From the NCBI RefSeq assembly GCF_916618955.1, contig NZ_OU745390.1, positions 2,046,001 through 2,110,000 of the forward strand: a stretch of DNA of 64,000 nt. The letters run 5' to 3'. Every line of letters begins with the position of its first letter. Within the stretch, counting starts at the first letter, position 1. The translations under genes were made by a program, and so were the position numbers. The notes beneath the pieces are model-generated. The model made no database searches. It saw nothing but the letters and a program-made list of their open reading frames with translations, and had not been told where the DNA came from. Shown piece by piece: positions 10,298-18,502 of this stretch. Origin of the DNA: Pseudomonas sp. Marseille-Q3773. Its GTDB lineage: Bacteria; Pseudomonadota; Gammaproteobacteria; Pseudomonadales; Pseudomonadaceae.

Positions 10298-11230
10298 TCA
10301 GTCCTTGGCGTCGATGCGCCGCAGCTGTTGGCGCTCGTAGCGGGAATACAGGTGGCTGACACTGCGGATCAACTCGTAACGGGTCAGGCTGATACTGGCG
10401 AAACGCTGCGGGATCGGGCTGCGAATCATCTCCGCCATGTCATTGCCACGCGCCGCGCCGTCACGCATCAGGCCGTCCAGCCAGCCCAGGTAATCACGCA
10501 TCTGGGCAAACGGCCGGGCATCGCTGGCCACCGGGCCATGGCCAGGTACCAACTGTTTCCAGGGCAGCGCCTGCAGGGTATCCAGGTCTTTCAACCAGAC
10601 CTCCAGGCCCGGGCTGTTGGGCGTGGTCAGCGCCCGTTGGTAGAACACCAGGTCGCCGGCAAACAGCACGCCAGTCGTTTCATCCAGAATCGCCAGGTCG
10701 GCACCGGTATGCCCGCCCAGCGCCAGCAACCGCAGGCGGTGGCCACCTACCTCATGCATACCTGGCTCGAGCACCCGGGTTGGCAACACCACCTCGGTGC
10801 CGCGCATCCAGTCGCCGACCAGCCGATACATGTTCTCGGCCATCGCCTCGCCCTGCTGGCGCAGCAGCTCGCCGGTGCCGGCCAGCGCGCCGATCGGCAC
10901 ATCGGCAAAGGCCTGGTTGCCCAGCACATGGTCGGGATGATGGTGGGTCAGCAGCACTTCGACCACCGGCTTGTCGGTGGTGGCGGCAATGGCCTGGCGC
11001 AGCGCTTCGCCGTAGCGCTTCGACGGCCCGCTGTCGATCACCACCACCCCGCTGTCGGTGACAATGAATGCGCTGTTGACGATGTTGCCGCCGTTGTCCT
11101 TGGCAAAATTGGCGGTGCTGCCTTCAAGCAGCCAGGTGCCTTCGGCGATCTGTCGAGGCTTGAGGTGATACTCCAGGTCTGCCTGGGCTGGCAGGCCCAG
11201 ACACAGCAGCAATAGCATGAGCCAACGCAT
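10298..11230 (-). CDS. Quinoprotein-associated metallo-beta-lactamase-fold hydrolase (SoxH-related)
   Basis: 310 residues with a cleavable signal peptide (LMLLLLCLGLPAQA). The metal motif is LLTHHHPDHVLGN, with further ligands at GGHTGADL, FAGDLVF and PGHGP. It matches the 'quinoprotein relay system zinc metallohydrolase' group that is found next to PQQ dehydrogenases. The periplasmic substrate is unknown. The neighbour encodes a SoxYZ-like carrier, and in sulfur oxidation SoxH-type proteins also sit beside SoxYZ, so the two may act on the same carried group. Confidence 0.85.
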   Translation of the reverse strand: MRWLMLLLLCLGLPAQADLEYHLKPRQIAEGTWLLEGSTANFAKDNGGNIVNSAFIVTDSGVVVIDSGPSKRYGEALRQAIAATTDKPVVEVLLTHHHPDHVLGNQAFADVPIGALAGTGELLRQQGEAMAENMYRLVGDWMRGTEVVLPTRVLEPGMHEVGGHRLRLLALGGHTGADLAILDETTGVLFAGDLVFYQRALTTPNSPGLEVWLKDLDTLQALPWKQLVPGHGPVASDARPFAQMRDYLGWLDGLMRDGAARGNDMAEMIRSPIPQRFASISLTRYELIRSVSHLYSRYERQQLRRIDAKD

Positions 11231-11271
11231 GTCGGGGGCCTCGGGTCAGTCAGTTGAAATGGGCGACCTGC

Positions 11272-12039
11272 TCAGGGCAGCACTGCCTCGAACTGGTTGC
11301 CGCTGTTGTCCTGCAGCAGCAAGCGGGTCGGCCCGGGGTCCAGGATGTCGAAACCCAGGTTGGGGTTTTCGCTGACCGCCGGGTACAGCTGCAGGCTGGC
11401 CAGGCGTTGGCCGTCCGCGCCTTGCAGCTCGGCATGGTCGAGGAAGAATTCCGGAATGCCGTTGACCAGGCCGTTGTCCATCGGGTGGGCCACCTGCAGG
11501 CGCAAACGGCTGCTGTCGCCGCGCGGGTAGCGCCCGCCCAGCACTTCGCCGAGGTGCTCCTCCCAGCCGGGCTGGGTGCGGACCACGCTGGGCGCGGTGC
11601 AACCGCCGCCGGCGGCATCGATCAGGGTCGAACCGACATGCCACAGGCCGTCGCGCGTCAGCACCGCGGCGCGTAGCGGCGTGGCCTGTTCGATACGGAT
11701 GCGGATCGACAACCAGGGCAGTACGCGTTCACCGGGTTCGAAGTCGACAATCCGCGGCAACGGGTTGAGCTCGGCCCAGGCCAGGATCCGTACCACCTCG
11801 CCGCTGAATGCCCGTGCGTCGATCTCCAGCGGCACCTGGCGTGCGTCCTCGGCAAAGGGAGGTGCCAGCAGCTTGACCCGGTCATCGAAGACGAACGCTG
11901 CCTGGCCCAGCAACTGCTTGTGGTAGAAGTCCCACATCACCGACGGCACCGGGTCCTTGTGGTTACTCGGCTCGCTGGCCAGAGCCTGTATGGCCCAGGG
12001 GATCCAGCAGGCCAGCAGGAAAGTCGCTCGCCAGTTCAT
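11272..12039 (-). CDS. Quinoprotein dehydrogenase-associated SoxYZ-like carrier protein
   Basis: 255 residues with a signal peptide cut near ALASEP. The N-terminal half resembles SoxY and ends in a GGGC motif with Cys147, which appears to be the only cysteine of the mature protein. The C-terminal half resembles SoxZ (HPMDNGLVNG, then PEFFLDHAEL). In SoxYZ the SoxY cysteine carries sulfur intermediates on a swinging arm; here SoxY-like and SoxZ-like parts are fused and the cysteine is internal. Its cargo in alcohol oxidation is not known. Neighbours are the metallohydrolase downstream and PedG upstream. Confidence 0.82.
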   Translation of the reverse strand: MNWRATFLLACWIPWAIQALASEPSNHKDPVPSVMWDFYHKQLLGQAAFVFDDRVKLLAPPFAEDARQVPLEIDARAFSGEVVRILAWAELNPLPRIVDFEPGERVLPWLSIRIRIEQATPLRAAVLTRDGLWHVGSTLIDAAGGGCTAPSVVRTQPGWEEHLGEVLGGRYPRGDSSRLRLQVAHPMDNGLVNGIPEFFLDHAELQGADGQRLASLQLYPAVSENPNLGFDILDPGPTRLLLQDNSGNQFEAVLP

Positions 12040-12080
12040 CGCCCACTCCTTGATGGAACAGTTATCCGTTGAGCCAGCAT

Positions 12081-12177
12081 GATCCCTGTGGGAGCGGGCA
12101 TGCCCGCGAAGCAGGCGGCGCGGTGGATGGCACGGGCTTCGCCGGTGTTCGCTGGCGCGCCCGCTCCCACAGGGATC
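12081..12177. repeat. REP pair (BIME) between the SoxYZ-like gene and pedG
   Basis: GATCCCTGTGGGAGCGGGC at 12081-12099 pairs perfectly with 12159-12177. The centre holds the usual CGGGCTTCGCCGG core. It is a typical P. putida extragenic palindrome. Confidence 0.85.
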
Positions 12178-12186
12178 GCGCCAGCG

Positions 12187-13062
12187 CTACTGATACATCT
12201 CCGGCACCTCGTAGCGCAGGCCGTAGCTGGCATAGATCGCTTGCATACGCCCATCGCGGATCAGCGCCTCGAGCGCCTCCTCCACCGCATAGGCCAGCTG
12301 CCGGTTGCTCTCGTGCACCGCCATGCCGATGTCCCAGGCCTGCTTGCCAAGGTTCGGGTAGGCGTTTTCCGCCAATGCCAGCTGCGGGTCGGCGGCCTGG
12401 TGCAATTGCCAGTCGACCTCGCCGCGCATGGCCATCACCGCATCCACCTGACCAGCCTGCATGGCGCCGAAGGCCTGCTGCACATTGGGGTAATGGTGGG
12501 TCCTGGCGCTGAGCATGCCGTTGAACACCGAGGTCAGGTAGAACGACGGCACGCTGTCCACCTCGACCCCGATGGGGTGCTGCTGGAACACCGCGACACT
12601 GGCCACCGAGGCCAGGCGGCGGCGATCGTAGGCCACCTGCCAGCGCTCCTGCTGATAAGGGCCGAACATCACCACCTGGGCGTTTTCCAGTTCGCCGACG
12701 TCGTTGCGCCGCTGTGCGTAGGCATGGTCGTAGGGCACCCGCATCATCAGGTCGGCCAGCTGCTGGTTGCGCAGCGGGCTGCCGCGCCAGATGTAGTCGC
12801 GCAGGTCGTCGTCGAGCTTTTCCCCGGGCGGCGCCCAGATCAGCTGCAGGCGTACCCCCAGGGCACTGGCCAGGGCCTGCGCCAGCTCCACGTCGACCCC
12901 GCGCGGCTGGCCATGGTCCTCGAAGCTGTAGGGAGCAAAATCCTGGTACACCGCCACCTTCAATTCGCCGGCGGCGATGATCGCGTCGTAGTTGCGTACC
13001 TGCGCCTGGGCTGCCGTGCACCCCAGCAGCAGGCCAGTCAACAGCACCGCCAACAGGCGCAT
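12187..13062 (-). CDS. pedG: PedG, quinoprotein-associated periplasmic solute-binding-like protein
   Basis: 291 residues with signal peptide (LAVLLTGLLLGCTAAQAQ) and a type II periplasmic-binding fold: GELKVAVYQDFAPYSF, RGVDVELAQALASAL. This is the form encoded beside methanol/ethanol quinoproteins (MxaJ/XoxJ-like), which are thought to help enzyme activation or cytochrome interaction. ATG 13062 is preceded by GAGGAG and follows the pedF stop by 5 bases, so it is in an operon with pedF. Confidence 0.88.
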   Translation of the reverse strand: MRLLAVLLTGLLLGCTAAQAQVRNYDAIIAAGELKVAVYQDFAPYSFEDHGQPRGVDVELAQALASALGVRLQLIWAPPGEKLDDDLRDYIWRGSPLRNQQLADLMMRVPYDHAYAQRRNDVGELENAQVVMFGPYQQERWQVAYDRRRLASVASVAVFQQHPIGVEVDSVPSFYLTSVFNGMLSARTHHYPNVQQAFGAMQAGQVDAVMAMRGEVDWQLHQAADPQLALAENAYPNLGKQAWDIGMAVHESNRQLAYAVEEALEALIRDGRMQAIYASYGLRYEVPEMYQ

Positions 13063-13067
13063 GGCCG

Positions 13068-13529
13068 TTACTCCTCGACGTGCACGCTGTCCAGGTAGGT
13101 GCGTACCGCCCACAGGGCTTCCTGGCTCAGGTAGTCGGCCATCTTCGGCATGTATACCCGGCCGTCGCGAACCGCGCCGTGGCGTACCCGCTCGACGAAC
13201 CACTCGTCACCCGCCTCACCGGCATCGAGCATGCGCAGGTCCGGGGCGATACCGCCAGACTTCGCTTCCAGGCCATGGCAGGCGGCGCAGTTCTGGTTGT
13301 AGGCCGAGGCGCCGATTTCCACGGCCTTGTCGTGCTCGGGGGACTCGCGATACGGGTTGACCGCTGCCCAGCCGTCGCCGTCCACGGCCACACCGGCATC
13401 CTTGATCGGCGTCAGGCCCTTGGTTTCCACAGCCTGGGGCACTACATTGCCATGGGCCCAGACCGTACCGGTCAGTACAGCGCCGGCCAGCAGGCCTGCA
13501 GCAAGCAAGACGTTTCGTTGTGTTGTCAT
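13068..13529 (-). CDS. pedF: PedF, periplasmic cytochrome c550
   Basis: 153 residues with signal peptide (cut near VWAHG). One heme c site, CAACH, and a distal Met in VYMPKM. It is the electron acceptor for the PQQ alcohol dehydrogenases PedE and PedH and passes electrons towards the oxidase. It is divergent from pedE and shares the 250-base promoter region with it. Confidence 0.93.
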   Translation of the reverse strand: MTTQRNVLLAAGLLAGAVLTGTVWAHGNVVPQAVETKGLTPIKDAGVAVDGDGWAAVNPYRESPEHDKAVEIGASAYNQNCAACHGLEAKSGGIAPDLRMLDAGEAGDEWFVERVRHGAVRDGRVYMPKMADYLSQEALWAVRTYLDSVHVEE

Positions 13530-13639
13530 TGTTATGCCCTCACCATTGCACGCAGGGCCTCAACCACAGAGGCCGTGCCGCCATCTTAGGAACAGCCCGT
13601 ACAGCGCCGTATCCTGCTTTGGTGGCCGGGCCTTACTCC

Positions 13640-13654
13640 CTTGGTAGTAGGGCC
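13640..13654. promoter_or_regulatory. Putative ped operator in the pedF-pedE intergenic region
   Basis: CTTGGTAGTAGGGCC, one base different from the site upstream of pedI. It forms the right half of a wider dyad: GGCCTTACT at 13629-13637 against AGTAGGGCC with one mismatch. It could act on both divergent genes. Confidence 0.5.
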
Positions 13655-13683
13655 TGTGGCGAAGGGCCAAAAGAGGTGCCGTA

Positions 13684-13719
13684 CGGGAACTTTTCCCGGC
13701 CAGCGCGGGAAATTTTCCG
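13684..13719. promoter_or_regulatory. Two GGGAA/TTCCC palindromes upstream of pedE
   Basis: CGGGAACTTTTCCCG at 13684-13698 is a perfect 6-bp dyad with a 3-base spacer; CGGGAAATTTTCCG at 13706-13719 is a second, with one mismatch. Their centres are about 22 bases apart, two helix turns. The pedH promoter has a similar palindrome, which suggests PedR2 binding. Confidence 0.5.
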
Positions 13720-13782
13720 TATCCCGAGACAACCACCCCAGCTCACCCTGTGCAGGCCAAAACTCCACAGGGAACTGCAACC

Positions 13783-15663
13783 ATGACAACAACAACGCTA
13801 CCTGCCCTTTCCCCTTTGTGCCTGAGCCTGCGGGCCGTGCTGCTGGCCGGCAGCCTGGCCCTGGGCACGGTGGCCACGGCGGCACCTGCCAGCAAGAACG
13901 TGACCTGGGAAGACATCGCCAACGATCACCTGACCACCCAGGACGTGCTGCAATACGGCATGGGCACCAACGCCCAGCGCTGGAGCCCGCTGGCCCAGGT
14001 CAATGACCAGAACGTGTTCAAGCTGACCCCGGCGTGGTCGTTCTCCTTCGGCGACGAGAAGCAACGCGGCCAGGAGTCCCAGGCCATCGTCAGCGACGGC
14101 GTGGTCTACGTCACCGGGTCCTATTCGCGGGTGTTCGCCCTCGATGCCCGCACCGGCAAGCGCCTGTGGACCTACAACCACCGCCTGCCGGAGAACATCC
14201 GCCCGTGCTGCGACGTGGTCAACCGCGGCGCGGCGATCTACGGCGACAAGATCTACTTCGGCACCCTCGACGCGCGGGTAATCGCCCTCGACAAGCGCAC
14301 CGGCAAAGTGGTGTGGAACAAGAAGTTCGGCGACCACGGCGCCGGCTACACCATGACCGGTGCCCCGGTGCTGATCAAGGACAAGACCAGCGGCAAGGTG
14401 TTGCTGATCCACGGCAGCTCGGGTGACGAGTTCGGCGTGGTCGGCCAGCTGTTCGCCCGCGACCCGGACACCGGCGAGGAAGTGTGGATGCGGCCGTTCG
14501 TGGAAGGCCATATGGGCCGCCTGAACGGCAAGGACAGCACCCCCACCGGCAACGTCAAGGCGCCGTCCTGGCCGGATGACCCGACCACCGAGACCGGCAA
14601 GGTCGAAGCCTGGAGCCACGGCGGCGGCGCCCCTTGGCAAAGCGCCAGCTTCGACCCCGAGAGCAACACCATCATCGTCGGTGCTGGCAACCCGGGCCCA
14701 TGGAATACCTGGGCACGCACCGCGAAGGACGGCAACCCGCATGACTACGACAGCCTGTACACCTCCGGCCAGGTCGGCGTCGACCCGAGCACTGGCGAGG
14801 TGAAATGGTTCTACCAGCACACCCCCAACGATGCCTGGGACTTTTCCGGCAACAACGAGCTGGTGCTGTTCGACTACAAGAACAAGGACGGCAAGCTGGT
14901 CAAGGCCACCGGCCATGCCGACCGCAACGGCTTCTTCTATGTGGTCGACCGCAGCAACGGCAAGCTGCAGAACGCCTTCCCCTTCGTCGACAACATCACC
15001 TGGGCCAGCCATATCGACCTGAAGACCGGGCGCCCGGTGGAAAACCCCGGCCAGCGCCCGCCCAAGCCGCTGCCGGGGGAAAGCAAAGGCAAGCCGGTGG
15101 AAGTCTCGCCGCCGTTCCTCGGCGGCAAGAACTGGAACCCCATGGCCTACAGCCAGGACACCGGGCTGTTCTATATCCCCGGCAACCAGTGGAAGGAGGA
15201 GTACTGGACCGAGGAGGTGAACTACAAGAAAGGCTCTGCCTACCTGGGCATGGGCTTCCGCATCAAGCGCATGTATGACGACCACGTCGGCACCTTGCGT
15301 GCCATGGACCCGAGCACCGGCAAGCTGGTGTGGGAGCACAAGGAGCCGCTGCCACTGTGGGCCGGGGTGCTGGCGACCAAGGGCAACCTGGTATTCACCG
15401 GTACCGGTGACGGCTTCTTCAAGGCGTTCGACGCCAAGACCGGCAAGGAGCTGTGGAAGTTCCAGACCGGCAGCGGCATCGTCTCGCCGCCAATCACCTG
15501 GGAACAGGACGGCGAGCAGTACATCGGCGTGACCGTGGGCTACGGCGGCGCGGTGCCGCTGTGGGGCGGCGACATGGCCGAGCTGACCAAGCCGGTGGCC
15601 CAGGGCGGCTCGTTCTGGGTGTTCAAGATCCCTAGCTGGGACAAGCAGACCGCTCAACGTTGA
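13783..15663 (+). CDS. pedE: Calcium-dependent PQQ alcohol dehydrogenase PedE
   Basis: 626 residues with a signal peptide ending near VATAAP. Quinoprotein propeller with many tryptophan-docking motifs and the vicinal cysteines RPCCDV. In the active site NDAWDFSG the residue two after the catalytic Asp is Ser, the pattern of calcium enzymes, in contrast to PedH. It oxidises ethanol, 2-phenylethanol and similar alcohols and donates electrons to PedF. I chose ATG 13783 (MTTTTLPAL), which gives a proper signal peptide; the earlier in-frame start at 13750 does not. Confidence 0.96.
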   Translation: MTTTTLPALSPLCLSLRAVLLAGSLALGTVATAAPASKNVTWEDIANDHLTTQDVLQYGMGTNAQRWSPLAQVNDQNVFKLTPAWSFSFGDEKQRGQESQAIVSDGVVYVTGSYSRVFALDARTGKRLWTYNHRLPENIRPCCDVVNRGAAIYGDKIYFGTLDARVIALDKRTGKVVWNKKFGDHGAGYTMTGAPVLIKDKTSGKVLLIHGSSGDEFGVVGQLFARDPDTGEEVWMRPFVEGHMGRLNGKDSTPTGNVKAPSWPDDPTTETGKVEAWSHGGGAPWQSASFDPESNTIIVGAGNPGPWNTWARTAKDGNPHDYDSLYTSGQVGVDPSTGEVKWFYQHTPNDAWDFSGNNELVLFDYKNKDGKLVKATGHADRNGFFYVVDRSNGKLQNAFPFVDNITWASHIDLKTGRPVENPGQRPPKPLPGESKGKPVEVSPPFLGGKNWNPMAYSQDTGLFYIPGNQWKEEYWTEEVNYKKGSAYLGMGFRIKRMYDDHVGTLRAMDPSTGKLVWEHKEPLPLWAGVLATKGNLVFTGTGDGFFKAFDAKTGKELWKFQTGSGIVSPPITWEQDGEQYIGVTVGYGGAVPLWGGDMAELTKPVAQGGSFWVFKIPSWDKQTAQR

Positions 15664-15727
15664 CCCTCGGCGGGGAGCGGGCCTTCGCCCCTCCCCGTAC
15701 TGCCACCTTCCTGCCGGGACCTTTGCC

Positions 15728-16387
15728 ATGAACTACCTGCCATTGGCGTTGCTGCTGGTACTTTCCCCTACCTTGGCCATGAACACCGACGACGCTGAAA
15801 GCGATATTCCCTTGACCATCAACGGCTGTCGGATCGCCGAAGCCAGCCAGTGCCCGGGGGCCGACCTGCGTGGCGCCAACCTGGCCAACCAGGACCTGCG
15901 CAAGATGAACCTGGCCGGCGCCGACCTGCGCGGAGCCGACCTGCGCCACGCCCGGCTGGACCTGGCCAACCTGGAAAAGGCCCGGCTGCAAGGCGCCAAC
16001 CTGACCCGTGCCAGCCTGCAGCAGAGCAACCTGCGCCTGGCCGACCTGAGCGACAGCAAGCTGGTGGCGATCCAGGGCTGGGGCCTGTTTGCCCAAGGCG
16101 CACAGTTCGCCAAGGCCGACCTTGGCGCGGCCTACCTGGAATTCGCCAGGTTGTCCGGGGCGAAGATGCACCAGGCCAACCTGCGGGCGGCGGACCTGGA
16201 GATGGCCTGGTTGAGCAAGGCTGATCTGCAGGGGGCGGACCTGGGCGATGCCAACCTGCAGGAGGCCAAGTTCGGCCAGAGCAACCTGGAGGACGCCGAC
16301 CTGCGCGGGGCGCGGCAGCATTACGGGAATTTCCAGGATGCCAACATGCAGGGGTGCAAGGGTTGCCCAGAGACCTGGGACAAATGA
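15728..16387 (+). CDS. Exported pentapeptide-repeat protein
   Basis: 219 residues with a signal peptide (LPLALLLVLSPTLA) and more than 20 A(D/N)LXX pentapeptides such as ADLRG ANLAN, which form a right-handed beta-helix. Four cysteines are visible, two near the N-terminus of the helix (GCRIAEASQC) and two at the end (GCKGC). It follows pedE by 64 bases in the same direction and is a constant member of this locus. Function unknown; a scaffold or lanthanide/PQQ handling role would be a guess. Confidence 0.85.
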   Translation: MNYLPLALLLVLSPTLAMNTDDAESDIPLTINGCRIAEASQCPGADLRGANLANQDLRKMNLAGADLRGADLRHARLDLANLEKARLQGANLTRASLQQSNLRLADLSDSKLVAIQGWGLFAQGAQFAKADLGAAYLEFARLSGAKMHQANLRAADLEMAWLSKADLQGADLGDANLQEAKFGQSNLEDADLRGARQHYGNFQDANMQGCKGCPETWDK

Positions 16388-16432
16388 GCGATGGGTCCGG
16401 CGTGACAGGTTCAGCGCCTGTGAGACCGAACC

Positions 16433-17071
16433 TCACCCCGCCACCCGCACCACCCCCAAGTCGATCCCCAAATGCACCAGTTCGGCATGCGAGCTGACCT
16501 GCAGCTTGCTCTTGAGCAAGGTCAGGTGGTTGGACACGGTCTTGGCACTGATGCAAAGCTGCTCGGCAATCGCCCGCACCGGCGTGCCCTTGGCCAGCAT
16601 CACGAAGATCTCCAGCTCACGTTGGGTCATGCACTGCAGGCGTGGATCGCTGGCCCGCTGATGCGCGGTGCAGGCCAGCTGGGTGGCCAGCGGTTGCTCG
16701 ATATAGGCCTGCCCGGCCAATACCCGCTGCACCGCCTCGATCAGCACCTCGGGCGCCGAGTTCTTGGTCAGGTACCCCGCTGCCCCCGCGTCCAGCGCCT
16801 GGCGCACCAGCGGCAGTTCATCGTGCATGCTGAAGAACAGCACGCGCAGTTGCGGCAAGCGCTGGCGCAGGCGTCGGGTGGTTTCCAGGCCGCTGATACC
16901 GGGCAGGCCGAAGTCCATGATCACCAGGTTGGGCACTTGCTCCTGCACCCGCGCCAGCGCCTCCTCGCCGCTGGCCGCCTCGCGCACCTGCACCGTCGGC
17001 AGCACCGCCCGCAGCAAGCTGGCATAACCCTGGCGGACCACGGCGTGGTCATCGACCAACACGATATTCAT
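16433..17071 (-). CDS. pedR2: NarL/LuxR-type response regulator PedR2
   Basis: 212 residues: receiver with D53 (VIMDFGLPG) and Lys in YLTKNSAP, then a LuxR helix-turn-helix (about 145-205, TQRELEIFVMLAKG, CISAKTVSNHL). In KT2440 PedR2 with PedS2 mediates the lanthanide switch between pedE and pedH. It overlaps the pedS2 stop by 4 bases (ATGA), so the pair is translationally coupled. Confidence 0.92.
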   Translation of the reverse strand: MNIVLVDDHAVVRQGYASLLRAVLPTVQVREAASGEEALARVQEQVPNLVIMDFGLPGISGLETTRRLRQRLPQLRVLFFSMHDELPLVRQALDAGAAGYLTKNSAPEVLIEAVQRVLAGQAYIEQPLATQLACTAHQRASDPRLQCMTQRELEIFVMLAKGTPVRAIAEQLCISAKTVSNHLTLLKSKLQVSSHAELVHLGIDLGVVRVAG

Positions 17072-18345
17072 TGCACCTCCATGGGAATGTTCAGGGCCAG
17101 CGCCCAGCCGGCACCCGGGCGGCTGAGGATGCGCAGTTCAGCGCCCAGGCTGCGGGCGCGCTCGGCCATCGAGTGCAGGCCGACCCCGGGGCGCAGTGGC
17201 TGCGGCGCGCCGCAACCATTATCGCGGATGAGCAGGCGCAAGCCCCTTGCGCTGCGCTGCAGGCGCACCCGCACCTGGCTGGCCGCAGCGTGTCGGGCGA
17301 CGTTGGTCAGCGCCTCCTGCAACAGGCGATACAGGTGCGTGCGGCTCGCCCCGGGCAACGCTGGCAGGCGCGCGCCGACCCGCAGGTGGCAATCGATGCC
17401 CTGGCTGGCCTGCCATTGGTTCACCAGCAGGGCAAACGCCTCCGCCAGCGGCATGTGCTGCAGCGCCAGCGGATACAAGTCATGCACCAACGCGCGAAAG
17501 CCCTGCTGCAGGCGCTGGCAATCGAGTTCCAGGGTGCGGGTGGTCTGCGCCACCGCGGCCGGCTGGTCGGCCACCATGCGCAGCAGGCACAGCTGGGCAC
17601 GGATACCAGCCAGGTATTGCCCGAGGTCGTCGTGCAGGGTTTGCGCCAGCTGGGTGCGCTCCCGCTCCTGCACGGCCAGCAGCGCCTGGGTCAGCTGGGC
17701 ATTGTCGGCCCGGGCCTGTTCCAGCGATGCAGCCATGTGGTTGAAATGCCTGGCCAGCTGGCGCGCCTCCGGCAGGCCGGCTTCGCGCAGGCGCGCGCCC
17801 AACTGCCCACCGGAAACCTGGCCCAAGGCCTGCAGCAGTTCATCCAGCAAACCCATGCCGCGGCGCACCGCCCAGCGGATGGTCAGCAAGCTCAGCAACA
17901 GCGCCAGGCCGCACAGGCCCGCCAGCTGTTGCAGCGAGTCGCGGACTTCGTCGATTTCATCCCGCGCATCCACGGCAATCGCTACCCGGCGGCCATCAGC
18001 CAGCTGCAGCAACCGGGTAACGTGGTGGCGCTCGCCGAGCAGGTGGCGGCCAAGCCAGGCATCCAGGCCGTGCGCCTGCGGCAGCGGCAGCGCTTCATCC
18101 GCCGCCAGCCAGTGTACCCGCACGTGGCGCAGGCTCTGGGTCAAACGTGGCTGCAGATGGGCCGGGTCGCGCTCGGCGGTATCGCCGAGGTACGCCACCA
18201 CCGCTTCGGCCGATTGCAACTCGCGCTCTACATCGGCCACCGCCTGGTGCAACAGCACACCGGCACAGGCCAGCATCACCAGCAGGAAAAACAACGTGAC
18301 GCAGAGGTTGATCCGCCACAGGGCCGACAGGTCAAGCAGGCGCAT
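17068..18345 (-). CDS. pedS2: Sensor histidine kinase PedS2 (lanthanide-responsive)
   Basis: 425 residues: membrane segment 13-33, periplasmic sensor loop to about 140, second segment 141-157, HAMP-like linker, HisKA_3 with H238 in QTLHDDLGQY, and HATPase (NVARHAAASQV, RDNGCGAP, GVGLHSMAERA). The short periplasmic loop is the known place for sensing of La3+; it has several Asp/Glu residues (DARDEIDEVRD near its end) that could bind metal, which is inference. Divergent from pedA1. Confidence 0.9.
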   Translation of the reverse strand: MRLLDLSALWRINLCVTLFFLLVMLACAGVLLHQAVADVERELQSAEAVVAYLGDTAERDPAHLQPRLTQSLRHVRVHWLAADEALPLPQAHGLDAWLGRHLLGERHHVTRLLQLADGRRVAIAVDARDEIDEVRDSLQQLAGLCGLALLLSLLTIRWAVRRGMGLLDELLQALGQVSGGQLGARLREAGLPEARQLARHFNHMAASLEQARADNAQLTQALLAVQERERTQLAQTLHDDLGQYLAGIRAQLCLLRMVADQPAAVAQTTRTLELDCQRLQQGFRALVHDLYPLALQHMPLAEAFALLVNQWQASQGIDCHLRVGARLPALPGASRTHLYRLLQEALTNVARHAAASQVRVRLQRSARGLRLLIRDNGCGAPQPLRPGVGLHSMAERARSLGAELRILSRPGAGWALALNIPMEVQ

Positions 18346-18404
18346 GCGCGGTTCTCCTAAAAGTGGCGAGATTGCGCTCCATCGTAAGACCGGGGCCTGC
18401 GTGG

Positions 18405-18422
18405 CGAATTACTACCTTGGTA
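18405..18422 (+). promoter_or_regulatory. Putative ped/erc operator upstream of pedA1
   Basis: CGAATTACTACCTTGGTA lies 81 bases before the pedA1 start, in the region divergent to pedS2. It combines the CGAAT-CTACT element seen before pqqA and the FIST gene with the TTGGTA element seen before pedI and pedF. Confidence 0.45.
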
Positions 18423-18502
18423 CCGGCCGGGCGCTACTTTCTGCATATTTCCCCGTCGTGGCGGGCTTCCTATGCTGGCGCCATCTGCCGTGGAGTCGCT
18501 CT

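Noticed and set aside
8201-11215. A 1004-codon plus-strand frame
   Set aside because: It is antisense to pedH and the metallohydrolase gene and contains no recognisable domain; codon bias follows the minus strand genes.
13798-15729. A 643-codon minus-strand frame
   Set aside because: It is the antisense image of pedE, rich in Val/Ala/Gly/His as expected for a shadow frame.
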